Assembly: GCA_964035575.1 (NCBI GenBank)
Contig: OZ037850.1
Location: 1,012,501-1,076,500, forward strand
Reading direction: 5' to 3'
Length of the DNA: 64,000 nucleotides
Source of the DNA: Rhynchopus sp. YZ270_cl-10
Lineage: Eukaryota > Euglenozoa > Diplonemea > Diplonemida > Diplonemidae
Every line of letters begins with the position of its first letter. The stretch's first letter is position 1. The translations under genes and the position numbers were made by a program. A model generated the notes under the pieces. It saw nothing but the letters and a program-made list of their open reading frames with translations. It was not told the DNA's origin and did not search any database. Of the stretch, positions 21,713-31,756 are shown one piece after another.

Positions 21713-22394
21713 TATTGCCTTTTTTCCTCTTTTGTAAAGTGAGGGTTTTGTGTTTCGAATCAACCCTTTTTGTTTTTTGCTTTTTTCTTCTCCCTCATGT
21801 TTTGCTTTTTATTTTTATTTTGCATTCCACACAAAATTCGCGTATATATCCCACCCCTCACTTTTTTTATTATTTGAACAATAATGACCGCGCACATTGT
21901 GGGTGATCGTTACTAATAGTTTACTGGCATTTTGGAGGATGTATCCCGGATGGTCCTGACCTCTGGGGTTTGTCGATCCAAAAAAAGGAAAAAAAAAAAA
22001 TTACAAAAAAAAGAAAAAAAATGCAAAAGAACCAACACGTGCTCTTTTATGTGGTTTGTCCGATGTGGCTCGTTTCGTATCTTCAAGTCTGTTCTCCCTC
22101 GTTTGCTTGGGTAATGGTTTTCAGGTTTGCATGACTGCGGAAAATTCCATAGTGCATGCGAAATGTCGATCAGATGCCCAGGCTCTTGAGCCATCCGGTG
22201 TAAAAAGGTTGTGAACGGAACCAGCCTGCACTGTTTTTCAAAAAAAAAAAAGAAAAACGCGGGTATCCTCCCACAACCTTTTTGCATCTATTTTCTTATT
22301 TTTTCTCTTGTCTCGACAGCGGAAGGTGGGCCGCCGGCTTTTGTGTACCGCCCCGTTCACACTACGGTACGAGCAAGCCATTAGGTTTCCTTTT

Positions 22395-22490
22395 TACACC
22401 TTCTGTTGTTAGCTGCAGGGTATTTGTGCTTTCATCCGGATGGCTGGCATTGTGGGTCAGTCGAAGGTTGCCTGCATCAACAACTACCAT
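22395..22490 (+). repeat. Dispersed repeat, family F
   Basis: The block runs from TACACCTTCTGTTGTTAGC through TTCATCCGGATGGCTGGCAT to GCCTGCATCAACAACTACC. It matches 50319-50415 over its whole length and 33091, 42855 and 49281 over the 3' part. It is followed by a family A hairpin at 22511. Confidence 0.65.
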
Positions 22491-22510
22491 TTCTTTTTCA
22501 CCCCAACTCA

Positions 22511-22540
22511 CTTTAGGTGACTAAGCAATAGCTCATCTTA
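22511..22540 (+). repeat. Dispersed hairpin, family A (shortened)
   Basis: CTTTAGGTGACTAAGCAATA is followed by GCTCATCTTA. The loop and part of the 3' arm are lost, but both outer arms remain. Confidence 0.45.
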
Positions 22541-22727
22541 CTACGTTGTCCTCTTTTACGGATGTGAAATTATTTCTTTTGGAGGGGGGAGAAAACAACA
22601 TGTATGTACCTAGGTCCGTTCATCGTTTTTTCTTCCTAATAAAACTTTTTGAAAACCACTTCATTCCAAAAAAAAAAAAAAAGTTTATCAACATCTTTTT
22701 CAAATTTTTCGTTATTTCTTTAGAAAC

Positions 22728-23134
22728 CATGGTAGACAGAAGATCTTATCGAAGATCTTAGTTTTGTTAGGTGGGGTTTTTCACTAAGATCTTACATACA
22801 ATGCAGCGAGGCTGAGTACGCCTGAACAATGGCTTGGTTGTGAAATGCATCTGAGGCGTGGCTGAGGCGTACTCAGGATTACTTACGTTTTAAGTACGCG
22901 TGGCTGAGGAGTGCTTAAACGTAAGTAATCCCGAGTACACCACACCTGAGCCGGCCTTAGCGAGGCCGATTCGGCCTCGTTGCATTGTATGATCTTAGTG
23001 AAAAACCCACCCTCAAAAAGCTAAAATTTTAGTGAAAGATACACCCCAAAAGAAAACCAAAGATGTTAGTTTTCCTGAAGATCTTAAAAAACACTGGGGG
23101 GTTATATCTGAGGTAAGATCTTCTGTCTACCATG
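22728..23134. mobile_element. Nested fold-back TIR element
   Basis: A perfect 21-bp inverted repeat, starting CATGGTAGACAGAAGATCTT, bounds 407 bp. AGAAAC flanks both sides (22722-22727 and 23135-23140), a 6-bp target duplication. A second inverted pair lies inside: GTTTTTCACTAAGATC near 22777 and GATCTTAGTGAAAAAC near 22990. There is also a GAGGC/GCCTC-rich centre. It contains no gene. Confidence 0.75.
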
Positions 23135-23178
23135 AGAAACTGTAAACAAGATAGATGGGCGGGGTTCGTTTTATTGAA

Positions 23179-23212
23179 AGATGTGTGTACAATAGAGACA
23201 CGCATCTTTCAA
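23179..23212 (+). repeat. Dispersed hairpin, family B (diverged)
   Basis: GATGTGTGTACAATAGAGAC followed by ACGCATCTTTCAAC keeps the outer GATG/CATC pair and the CTTTCAA flank. Confidence 0.4.
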
Positions 23213-24265
23213 CAGTTTCCCTTTTTATAAAAAAGGAACGATCCCCTCCCCCCCGTCTCTCGCTCTCTTGTAGTCTATAATTAGGCTTCATCTTTTCTAT
23301 ACTGGTACATTGTCCGCAAGCGTTTTGTACCCTTCCAACCCTCACCCTTGTCCTCTTTTCGAGTTATCTTTGCTCTTCTGTTGCTGCCGGGCGGGCATCA
23401 CAACCCCCTGACCCCACCCCTCTCATGGGATTATATTGTTACAGCGAAAACCGTGTTGTCCTTCAGTAGAGGGAAAGTGTCTTTTCAGGTGTTTCAATAT
23501 TAATTTTTAGATTCTGTTTTTTTTTTTATTAGTCCCGCACGGTTTTCAGGTCATCTTCCACCCTAAAAAATCGTGTTTGTTTTGCACAAAAAAAAAATGT
23601 TGATTGTTGTTTAAAATCGTAGACACACTTAACAAAGAGTAACAGCGTGCTGAGGTTGCCCCCCTGTTGCCTCTGGCCATTTACGTTGTGATTGGGATTG
23701 TGTTGTGCAGACAGAGAGTAGACACATTCATCTTTTCATGTTCTTTTGTGTTGCGGTTCCCGCAGCGAAGTTATCGGTGATGTGATCGGCGTTTTTTTTG
23801 CACCATCAACACCTCTATATTAGCAACGGAGTCTGTTCTGGGGTACAGTGTGCTTTCACCCAGACCTAGAGGTTGCCGAATGTATAGAGTTGTGCCAAGC
23901 AGTTTCCTGGCTCGTAATTGATGACCCCCCCCTCTCCCATCATACCCTTATAAGATGTGCGTGTATGAGGTTCACGTGTCTTTTTCCAGTTTTTTTTTTT
24001 TTTATCACATCCCGACCAGGCTCTCCGCTAGGATTTCCGATTTTGAAAATATTCTGTTGATGGTCCACGTTGGTGGGGTACATGCTTGCGCCGCAGGCGC
24101 ACGGTACGCAACTTTTTTTTTTACCAACGCCCGATTTTGACTTTTTTGGAACGTTTGAGCACTCACCTCTCCATATCTTCTTCTCCTGAGCTTTTTTGAC
24201 AAGTAGAACGGGTCTGAACCACTCAGCAGAACTTTTTTTTTTTTCTTTTTTTCCCCATTTTCAAA

Positions 24266-24293
24266 AAGTTCTGTTGACAATCAACAGAACTTT
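24266..24293. repeat. Strong short hairpin
   Basis: AAAGTTCTGTTGA and its exact complement TCAACAGAACTTT are separated by only CAA, giving a 13-bp stem in T-rich DNA. It could be a structured RNA element or the remnant of a fold-back insertion. Confidence 0.5.
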
Positions 24294-24380
24294 AGTACCT
24301 AGCGGAGTGCCTGATCCCGACAGAAGGGCGGTAGTGCCAAATACGTCTACCGAAAGTTTCCTCTTTTCTTTTTTATTTTT

Positions 24381-24418
24381 TGAAGATGACTAAGCACGAC
24401 AGGCTTAGGTTCATCTTA
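24381..24418 (+). repeat. Dispersed hairpin, family A
   Basis: GAAGATGACTAAGCACGACA is followed by GGCTTAGGTTCATCTTAA. In this copy the outer arm AAGATGA pairs perfectly with TCATCTT, where most copies have one G-U pair. Confidence 0.65.
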
Positions 24419-24861
24419 ATTTTTTTTTGTTTTTTTATTTTGCATATCACTAATTTTACCCTTTTTCTTTTTAGGTGTCTGTGTTCTCAAATGCACAGGA
24501 CTCCCCTTGTTCAACGCTTTCGTGTAAGAAATCTTATTCCTCTTCAAAGCTCTCTTTTTTTTACCAAGAACACCTCGCGACCTGTAACCCTTGTGTACAC
24601 TGCCGTTTAAAGTTTGAGGACCAGGTTGCGGACGGCGATTTTTCCTCTAATTCCTCCTACTTTACCTTGGTGTAACATCCCGTTTGGGTTTCAGCATATC
24701 TTTGAGGGAAAAAAAACGTTGGGGTGAAACCCCGGTATTACACCCCCCCTACTCCCCTCTTCCCAGATTGGGACGGTTTTTTTTTGTACAACACCCTCTA
24801 CTGTTCCCCTTCTGACTAGCTTTTCCGGTTGGTAGTTATGCTGGGCGTGTTGTTTTTTGTC

Positions 24862-24895
24862 AGGGTGACTAAGCAGTGGGAGCTTAGGTACATTA
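24862..24895 (+). repeat. Dispersed hairpin, family A (diverged)
   Basis: AGGGTGACTAAGCAGTGGGA is followed by GCTTAGGTACATTA. The CTAAGC/GCTTAG stem is intact. Confidence 0.55.
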
Positions 24896-25098
24896 TAAAA
24901 ACTTTTTCTTTTGTTTCTTAAGGAGCTGTTAAGATGGCTGTGACGGCGTCGTTGGCAAGGGTGTGTCTATCTCGTTTTATTGAAGGTGACTAGAGTGCAG
25001 TGAGGCTTAGTTTAACATTCCATACAAATTTTCTCTTATTTTTGCTGTATTGTTTCTTTTTCAACTGTATTTTTTCATGCACACCTCTTACTCTCTTG

Positions 25099-25160
25099 TG
25101 TGCATGCCAATGAAGTGGCCCCTCCGTGTTTCGAGAACCCCACAGAGGGAAAGGTTATCT
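25099..25160 (+). repeat. Dispersed repeat, family E (diverged)
   Basis: TGTGTGCATGCCAATGAAGTG followed by a GTTTCGAGAACCCC core repeats the family E 5' half seen at 4288. Confidence 0.45.
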
Positions 25161-25377
25161 AGAAGAATTTCTACCTTTGGACTTCATTTTTTTTAAAAGA
25201 TGTGCATTACTTTGAGGCACATTCATTATTTTCAAGTTTTTTTTTCTCTCTCGTTTTTATTTTTATTTTGTCTTTTTCATCAAGTTAATATTTTCGACAA
25301 AGTAGCACACATTATTGTGTACATGCGGAAATGAGTATTTCTTTTTTAGCGTGCCCTTTTACCAATTTTTTTTTATT

Positions 25378-25415
25378 GAAGGTGACTAAGCATCTGTGGT
25401 TTAGGATCATCTTAC
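25378..25415 (+). repeat. Dispersed hairpin, family A
   Basis: GAAGGTGACTAAGCATCTGT is followed by GGTTTAGGATCATCTTAC. The G-to-U change in the 3' arm keeps pairing with CTAAGC as a wobble. Confidence 0.6.
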
Positions 25416-25448
25416 GAACTTTCTCTTTTTTTTCTTTTTTCAAAATAC

Positions 25449-25480
25449 GATGTGTGTGCACAAGAGGCACGTACATCGGA
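25449..25480 (+). repeat. Dispersed hairpin, family B
   Basis: GATGTGTGTGCACAAGAGGC followed by ACGTACATC lies 70 bp after a family A hairpin. Confidence 0.55.
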
Positions 25481-25900
25481 CATTTTTTCTCTCCTCTTTT
25501 CTCTGTTCTTTTTCTTTTTCTTTTCTTTCAACTTTTTTTTTATTTGCGTGGGGACCTGCGTCTCTTGTTGTCTTCCAAACCGCAGCTTGTCCCTGGTTGC
25601 AGTACAGTGTACTGCATGAATACGTCCTTGAGTGGTGTGGCTATCTACACCACCCATTCCTTGCCTGTTGTTTTGTGCAATGAAAGCCGCACTCACAAAT
25701 GTCTCACGACGTTGTGCTCTCGAAGGAACGGCGCAGGAGAGGCTTTTTTAGGAGGAGTTTGTGTAAAGAGTTGGCTTGTTTTTAGAACCCGATTCCCCCC
25801 CTCTCCCCAAATTGGTTACCATTCTGACATTGTCTTCGACTTCCCTTTGACCTCCTTTACCCAAACCCAAACAGTAACTCTACACTACATATTACCAAAG

Positions 25901-26953
25901 ATGAGGCCGATTGCACTCCACGGGCACAGCCGTGCTGTGACCATGGTTAAATACAACTGCGAAGGAGACCTGCTGTTCTCGACGTCAAAAGATATGTTCC
26001 CGACTGTGTGGAGCGCAGAGACGGGAGAACGTCTTGGGACGTACAACGGGCATACCGGAGCGGTGTGGGGGTTGGACAACACTGCGTCTGGGTTGATGCT
26101 GGCTACTGCGGGTGCGGACATGACGTCGCGGGTGTGGGATGTGCGGACGGGTGTGCAGCTTGCGAAGATTGCACACGATGCTCCGTGCAGAGGGGTCGCA
26201 TGGGCTCATGGTGACCGCCATCTTGCGTGCATCACTGACAAGGTATGTACATATGACAATAGGAATTACACAAAAACCACAACCACACTACAGGCCATGG
26301 GGCAGCAGGCTGGCATTAGCATCTACAACGTCCCTGCATACGATGACATCACCACCAACAACTGCGCCTACCGCCCGCACACCACCCTGACACAAAACGC
26401 CGCAGTGCGCCACTGCGTGTGGGGGCCGTCGAATGATACGCTGTACTTCTGCTGCGACGATGGTGCAGTTGTGGTGTACGACGTAGAGCGGCAGAAGGAG
26501 AAGTGCTGGACGCTTGCGCATGATTGCGAAGCACGGCGGCTGTCTTGGGATGCGGAGAGTGAGATGCTTTTGAGTGCGGGGTGGGATAAGACGGCAAAGC
26601 TGCTTGACCCGAGGGATGTGTCTGTGGTGAAGACGTACCACAGCAAGTACCCCGTGAATGACGTCTGCTTTGCGAAGAACGGTGTGCTCGATCACGTCGT
26701 GCTTGGCGGAGGTGTCGATGCACAGCACGCAGCCCTCGTCAGATCGGCGCAGAACAGATTCGACATCACCTTCCACAGCAAGGTCCACGCCGATCACTGT
26801 GCCTCCCTTAGCGGCCACTTCGGGCCTGTCAACGCGCTTGCCTCAGAGCCAAACGGCCACGGCTTCGCATCGGGAGGAGAAGACGGCTTCGTACGTCTCC
26901 ACCACTTCGATTCCGACTGCCGCGACAAAGTACCTGGCCATGTGTTAAATTGA
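25901..26953 (+). CDS. EIF3I: Eukaryotic translation initiation factor 3 subunit I, copy 1
   Basis: Exons 25901-26242 and 26294-26953 encode 333 residues. The intron (26243-26293) is only 51 bp, GTATGT...TACAG, phase 0, and is stop-free, so retention would add 17 residues. The protein is a WD40 propeller with the hallmark eIF3i start ([19 protein letters not shown]), [15 protein letters not shown] near residue 50, and [10 protein letters not shown]...[17 protein letters not shown] at the end. eIF3i is a peripheral subunit of the eIF3 complex that helps load the 40S ribosome. The ATG at 25901 matches the family start; the open frame upstream is spurious. The last ~10 residues (CRDKVPGHVLN) differ from the family and from copy 2, so this copy may be diverging in role. 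Confidence 0.9.
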   Translation: MRPIALHGHSRAVTMVKYNCEGDLLFSTSKDMFPTVWSAETGERLGTYNGHTGAVWGLDNTASGLMLATAGADMTSRVWDVRTGVQLAKIAHDAPCRGVAWAHGDRHLACITDKVCTYDNRNYTKTTTTLQAMGQQAGISIYNVPAYDDITTNNCAYRPHTTLTQNAAVRHCVWGPSNDTLYFCCDDGAVVVYDVERQKEKCWTLAHDCEARRLSWDAESEMLLSAGWDKTAKLLDPRDVSVVKTYHSKYPVNDVCFAKNGVLDHVVLGGGVDAQHAALVRSAQNRFDITFHSKVHADHCASLSGHFGPVNALASEPNGHGFASGGEDGFVRLHHFDSDCRDKVPGHVLN

Positions 26954-27507
26954 AAGACATCGTGCTGCTGTTGAGACAGTCACCTTGCCTGGCAAGTCTC
27001 TGGCGCCGATGCCACATCAACTGTACACTGACCAGTTTTTTTTGAAGGATTTATGCGCAAGGCTTTCATCCTTTAAGTTTTGATTTTTTGCTTTTTTGAA
27101 GGTGGCTAAGCAGGGAGGCTTGTTCATCTTGGAAGCTTTTCTTTGATTCTGAGAGGAGATCGGCGTCTAGGTGGCGCGCTTCTTTTCTCACTTTTGTTGT
27201 TATTGTTGTTGTTGTTTTTCAATTTTGTTCCTTGCCATTCTTATCCAAAGTGTGGGCGCTTCTGCTTCACGCATCTGCACCGGAGCTTTTGCTCCTGTTG
27301 AGACCGCCATTTGCTGCTGGTCTCCCAGGCACAGCTTGCGTGGGGCATATGTGTCACACATTTTGAAACACGTTTCATTTTCTGTTGTGATCGGATCTTA
27401 ACAAAGCCAACCTAAGTCGTGTGTGTGTGTTTTTTTGTTCACTCGAACCCTTCGCACCCAACCCGAACCACCACCACTTTCAGTAACTCACTCCACACTA
27501 ATCAAAG
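26954..27507. other. Spacer between the eIF3i genes
   Basis: The 554 bp hold a diverged family A hairpin at about 27098-27131 (AAGGTGGCTAAGCAGGGAGG). The last 60 bp share the leader CAGTAACTC...CACTA...CAAAG with the upstream copy, so the duplication or conversion included some 5' leader. Confidence 0.6.
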
Positions 27508-28600
27508 ATGAGGCCGATTGCACTCCACGGGCACAGCCGTGCTGTGACCATGGTTAAGTACAACCGTGAAGGAGACCTGCTGTTCTCGACATCGAAGGAT
27601 TTGTTCCCGACTGTGTGGAACGCAGAGACGGGAGAACGTCTTGGGACGTACAACGGGCATACCGGAGCGGTGTGGGCGTGCGATGTGACAACGTCGAGTG
27701 CGCTTTTCGCCACGGCAGGAGCTGACCAGACGGCACGGATCTGGGATGTGGAGACAGGTGAGCAGCTGGCTTCAATTGCAGTAGAGACACCGGCAAAAGG
27801 AGTGGCGTGGGCACACGGTGACCGCCATCTTGCGTGCATCACTGACAAGGTATGTGTTTTCCCACAGATATATTCTGCACAACCACACCACACCATCACA
27901 CCATCACACCACCACACCACCACAGTCGATGGGACAAACACCAGCAATTAACATCTTCAACATCCCGGAAAAAGGAGAGATCCTGTCGAACAGATGCGAG
28001 TACAACGCACACACGCGTTTCCAGCAGCCTGAGGTGATCAAGATGTGCGTGTGGGGGCCGTCAAACGACTCGCTGTACTTCTGTAACGAGGACGGGTCTG
28101 TTGTGATCATGGACGTGGAGACCGGGAAGGAGAAGTGCTTCAGTCTGCCGCACGACGGGTACGAGGCACGGCGTCTGTCCTGGGACTCGGACTACTCGAT
28201 GCTTGTGAGTGCGGGGTGGGACAAGACGGCAAAGCTGCTTGACGGGCGTGACGTGTCTGTGGTGAAGACGTTCAAGAACGACTTCAACGTGAACGACGCG
28301 GGCATCATCAACAACGGGGTGATGAACCACGTGGTGATGGGCGGAGGTCTGGACGCGCAGAGTGTCACGAACGCAGGCAGTGCACAGAACAAATTCGACA
28401 TGAAGTTCTGCCACAAGGTCTTCGGAGACGAGCTTGGCTCGATTGGAGGCCATTTCGGACCTGTCAACGCGCTTGCGGTGGAGCCCAACGGCCACGGGTT
28501 TGCGTCGGGAGGAGAGGACGGTTTCGTGCGTCTCCACCACTTCGACTCCGACTACTACGAGTCCCCCGGTAACCTGAAGGAGTTCGACCTGAGAAAGTAA
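27508..28600 (+). CDS. EIF3I: Eukaryotic translation initiation factor 3 subunit I, copy 2
   Basis: Exons 27508-27849 and 27926-28600 encode 338 residues, with a 76-bp intron (GTATGT...CACAG, phase 0) at exactly the same codon as in copy 1. The WD40 domains match copy 1, and the C-terminus ([17 protein letters not shown]) fits canonical eIF3i better. The intron contains a CACCA-type simple repeat. The first ~169 bp of the two genes differ at only about eight positions, while later parts are much more diverged. This indicates patchy homogenisation. Copy 2 is the better candidate for the standard eIF3 subunit. Confidence 0.92.
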
Positions 28601-29771
28601 GGTGCCTGAACACACCTGCAACTCTCCAGCCTTCCCTAACCTGCCCCTACCTAGCTTACATGTAGAACAGTGTTTTGTTTATTTGAGTGGTTCCTGGTAC
28701 AAAAACGATGCCTTGGCATGTTGTTCAGGGCTACTAAATGTTCTCTACCTTTTTTCTTTTTCTTTTGAAGATAGCGCACGCTTCAATACTCAGTGATCAG
28801 TTGACCCCATGCAAAACTTTGAAGCATTCCCCACCACCCCATCCCCCCTTTTTTTCAATTTTATTTTTTTTTTTGTTATTTTTTTTATATGCGCTTCGCA
28901 TGATCATCGGGGCTTCAGCTACGTGCTCCTCATTTTATTTTAGGTTTTTTTTATATTTTTTTTTGAGAAATTGTTGAACAGTGCAGTTGCCACGCTAGCT
29001 CCACTTTCCACTTTTTTTTGAAAAAAGGAAAAAAAAAGAGAAAAAAACGTCTCCACGAGAGAAGGGAGGCAACCTGTAGTTATTCTTGCAGATCATTGTC
29101 TCAGGTCCTTCATGTTTTTTCTTTTGTTAGGGCTGTTCCGTTATGTAACCCCCCATACCTTCCCCCCCGGACTTCATTTTATCACTCTGGTCAATTTTAT
29201 TTTGGTGAAAACGATACAATTGATGGCCCTCCCCATATCCCACTTTTATATATCATTCACGACTCATTCCAACTCTCCTCTCCATACTTCAAGTTTTTAT
29301 TCCTACGAAGATTGCTTTAAAGGAGAAATGGTATTACCGGGTACGGTCGCCAAATCATCCCTCAAACAGGAGGATTTGTGCAATCAACGAAAACAACTTT
29401 ACTTACCTACCCGATCCTACTATTTCCAGTTCTACGAAGTGCTTTGGTGGGATTGTAATGCATTGTCCCATTTGCTCCTGTTTGATGATCTGCTCTACCT
29501 GACACATAATTTGTCTAGGTCTGCTGAGGCACTATGCTTCCCTTTCAACTTCGAGTTGTTCGTTGTTGTTGAAATTTCTGGTGTATTGTGCTAGTTGCCT
29601 ATCGTGTATAGTACAACAATACAGCATTGTGATGTATTGTTGATGATGGGAAAATTATCGCAATACAGGCATCACACTCTGCACCCTCTGCAGGAAAAAA
29701 AACACACAGCAGTTTACACCTCGTCCGCTTTCCCTTGCCGTTTCTTTTATTTGCGTCTTTTTGTATAACAA
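28601..29771. other. Intergenic region
   Basis: This 1.17-kb T-rich region has no supported gene. A 160-codon frame at 29112-29594 starts in low-complexity DNA and has no recognisable domain. No family A or B hairpin of good quality is seen. Confidence 0.5.
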
Positions 29772-30508
29772 ATGGGGTTGTTGATTTCGAAGGTGTGGTC
29801 CGGGTTGTTTGGGAACAAAGATTATAAGATTGTGATAATAGGGTTGAACAATGCGGGGAAGTCGACGATTCTGTATGCACTGCATTTGGGGGAGGTCGTT
29901 GTGACACAGCCGACCATTGGCAGCAACGTGGAGGAGATACAACACAAGAACATCAACCTCGTGTGCTGGGACCTTGGTGGGCAGGAGTCGTTGCGACCAG
30001 ACTGGGGACTCTACTATGCCGACACACAGGCAGTAGTGATGGTGGTGGACTCGGCAGATGTGGAACGGTTGCCAGTTGTCAAGGAAGAGCTCTTCCACAT
30101 GCTCGAACACCCCGATCTCAAGTCAGCACGGATTCTCGTTTACGCCAACAAACAGGTATTGCCATTTTTTTTGTTAGTTCACAGTATATGCTGTGGGAAC
30201 CACCAAAAAAGTACGAAATATGTTACTCAAGTTTTACCTTATTTTGGCATTTTTTTTGGTGAAAGGCGCCAAATTTCTATGACTCAAACTGTGGCTCTTA
30301 GGAGTGTAGCCCCTTAATATGTATCGATAAAAACCGCACATCACAGGATGTACCTGGGGCGCTTGATGAACAACAACTCTCGGAACGTCTATCGCTTCAT
30401 AAAATTATGGACCACGAGTGGCATGTGCAGAGCTGTTGTGCGTTGACCTGCGATGGGTTGACCGAGGGAATGGATTGGGTAGCGGATAAAATTAAATCTG
30501 GGAGTTGA
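29772..30508 (+). CDS. ARL5: ARL5-type ARF-like small GTPase (two exons)
   Basis: Exons 29772-30155 and 30347-30508 join in phase 0 to give 181 residues, the usual ARF/ARL length. The 191-bp intron is GTATTG...CACAG. Gly2 is available for N-myristoylation. GTPase motifs are in place: G1 GLNNAGKST (24-32), switch I PTIGSNVEE (47-55), G3 WDLGGQE (66-72), G4 NKQD (126-129, split by the intron) and G5 CCALT. PTIGSNVEE, GGQESLR and the DHEWHVQSCCALT segment are closer to ARL5 than to ARF1. Family members act at the trans-Golgi in endosome-to-Golgi tethering. Lys30 and the catalytic-region Gln71 are present, so the protein should be active. Confidence 0.92.
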
Positions 30509-31106
30509 CACTAAGACGAAAAAGCTGAAAAAAGAAACGAAAAAAAGTTGAAAACAGAACAAAACATGAACCAAAAAAAAAGGCATAATTAGGGGGTCAA
30601 CTCGGGGCGGGGGATGCAAAAAAGAAAAAGAAGAGAAAAGAAAAACAAACACACGGCTCGTTTCTCCCACACCAAGTCGGTGCGGTGTCTCTGTTTTTTT
30701 TTTTTTTTTTATACAAAGGATTGGCAAGAGGAAATAGAATTGACGGAAGGCGCGACTGCAAATTGTTTTACCTCACACACTCACACAGCGAAAAAAACAC
30801 AACAAATTTGCAGAGCGATAAACGAAAACAAGTTGTTTTTTTTTTTACTTGTTTTACTTTTACTTACCGTATTCGTACAAATTATCGACTGTACTAATGT
30901 TCGACCTTTTCAGGATTTTTCTGGAAGTTTGACCTTTTTTTTTTACGGTCTATAATTTGTACAGCACTTGCCATTTCCTGAAGTCAGATTCTATTTTTAC
31001 GGTGGAAACATGAAGTAAGTATTCTCACAGTGGTCTTGGTTTTGGGTGTTTTGCTTTCACGCAAAACTCTTTGTTATTCTAACCTTCGAATGGGTAGGTA
31101 TTGTTA

Positions 31107-31140
31107 TGGGGGTGACTAAGTACGGCTTAGGATCATCTTA
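31107..31140 (+). repeat. Dispersed hairpin, family A (short loop)
   Basis: GGGGTGACTAAGTACGGCTTAG... is a copy with CTAAG/CTTAG arms around a TACGG-type short loop and an intact GATCATCTTA flank. Confidence 0.6.
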
Positions 31141-31190
31141 CCAGCATATTAAAGATATCCAAGATTTCTTTCTTGGGGGGTTTTTTTTTT

Positions 31191-31292
31191 TGAAATGGAT
31201 GTCGGAACTGCATGGTTGGGGGTCCACTCCGGTGCAGCCGGTCATAAGGTACACTGTCACGAGAGGGCTTTGTATTTCAAGTCAGCTTTTTT
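31191..31292 (+). repeat. Dispersed repeat, family C, copy 2
   Basis: The block repeats 10681-10775: GGAACTGCATGGTTGGGG, then GTACACTGTCACGAGAGGG and TTGTATTTCAAGTCAGC. It contains the same CACGAGAG string as the family A and B loops. Confidence 0.6.
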
Positions 31293-31397
31293 AGTGGCGC
31301 CGTGAGGCTTAGGTTCTTCATCTAACAGCCTTCCCTCTCTTTTGTTTTAAAGACGTATGTCATTCATCTGGAAAAAAAAGCAAGGGTACATTTTTAG

Positions 31398-31450
31398 CAC
31401 CCTCTTTTCATATACCTTCTTTTCGTCAGAGAGAATGTATATGAAACAAT
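31398..31450 (+). repeat. Dispersed hairpin, family D
   Basis: TTTCATATACC...GTATATGAAA forms a 10-bp stem after TTTTTAGCACCCTC. Related copies lie at about 31575-31635 and 58445-58497, where the 58445 copy changes both arms (TGTAC/GTACA) and keeps pairing. A direct repeat, ATTAAAGACGTATGTCATTC, flanks this copy in part. Confidence 0.5.
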
Positions 31451-31756
31451 TAAAGACGTATGTCATTCATCTGTCAAAAAAAAAAATTGAAATGGTTTAG
31501 TGGTACTATCCCTCAAAGACTTTATCGGCAAAACATTTTTTTTTTCCACTCTTTTTATCTTTTTCTAAAGTTTGGGTACATTTAGTGCACCCTATTATGC
31601 CTTCTATTCAGTAGAATAGATAGTGTATGAATCAATCTTTTTATCTTTTTTTGTAAAAGGTGTATTGCACTGCGGAGCATATTCATCCTTCAACCTTTCT
31701 TTTCTGTCTTTTCTTTCTACCGTTCTCTATGAAAAGGGGGTGTTATATTTTCTATA

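Larger units (their letters stand above)
21015..25900. other. Long non-coding stretch with repeats
   Basis: No gene is supported over 4.9 kb. It contains a 407-bp nested TIR element (22728-23134), F+A hairpin units (22395-22540), a strong hairpin (24266-24293), several A and B hairpins, and T-rich tracts. The open frame upstream of 25901 is a run-on of the eIF3i frame with no ATG context. Confidence 0.65.

Noticed and set aside
25331-25900. N-terminal extension of the first eIF3i frame
   Set aside because: The added 190 residues are Phe/Ser low-complexity and include an A and a B hairpin. The family start is at 25901.
29112-29594. 160-codon open frame between eIF3i copy 2 and the ARL5 gene
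   Set aside because: It begins in T-rich low-complexity DNA, has no recognisable domain and lacks the GC-rich composition of neighbouring genes. A small gene is not excluded.
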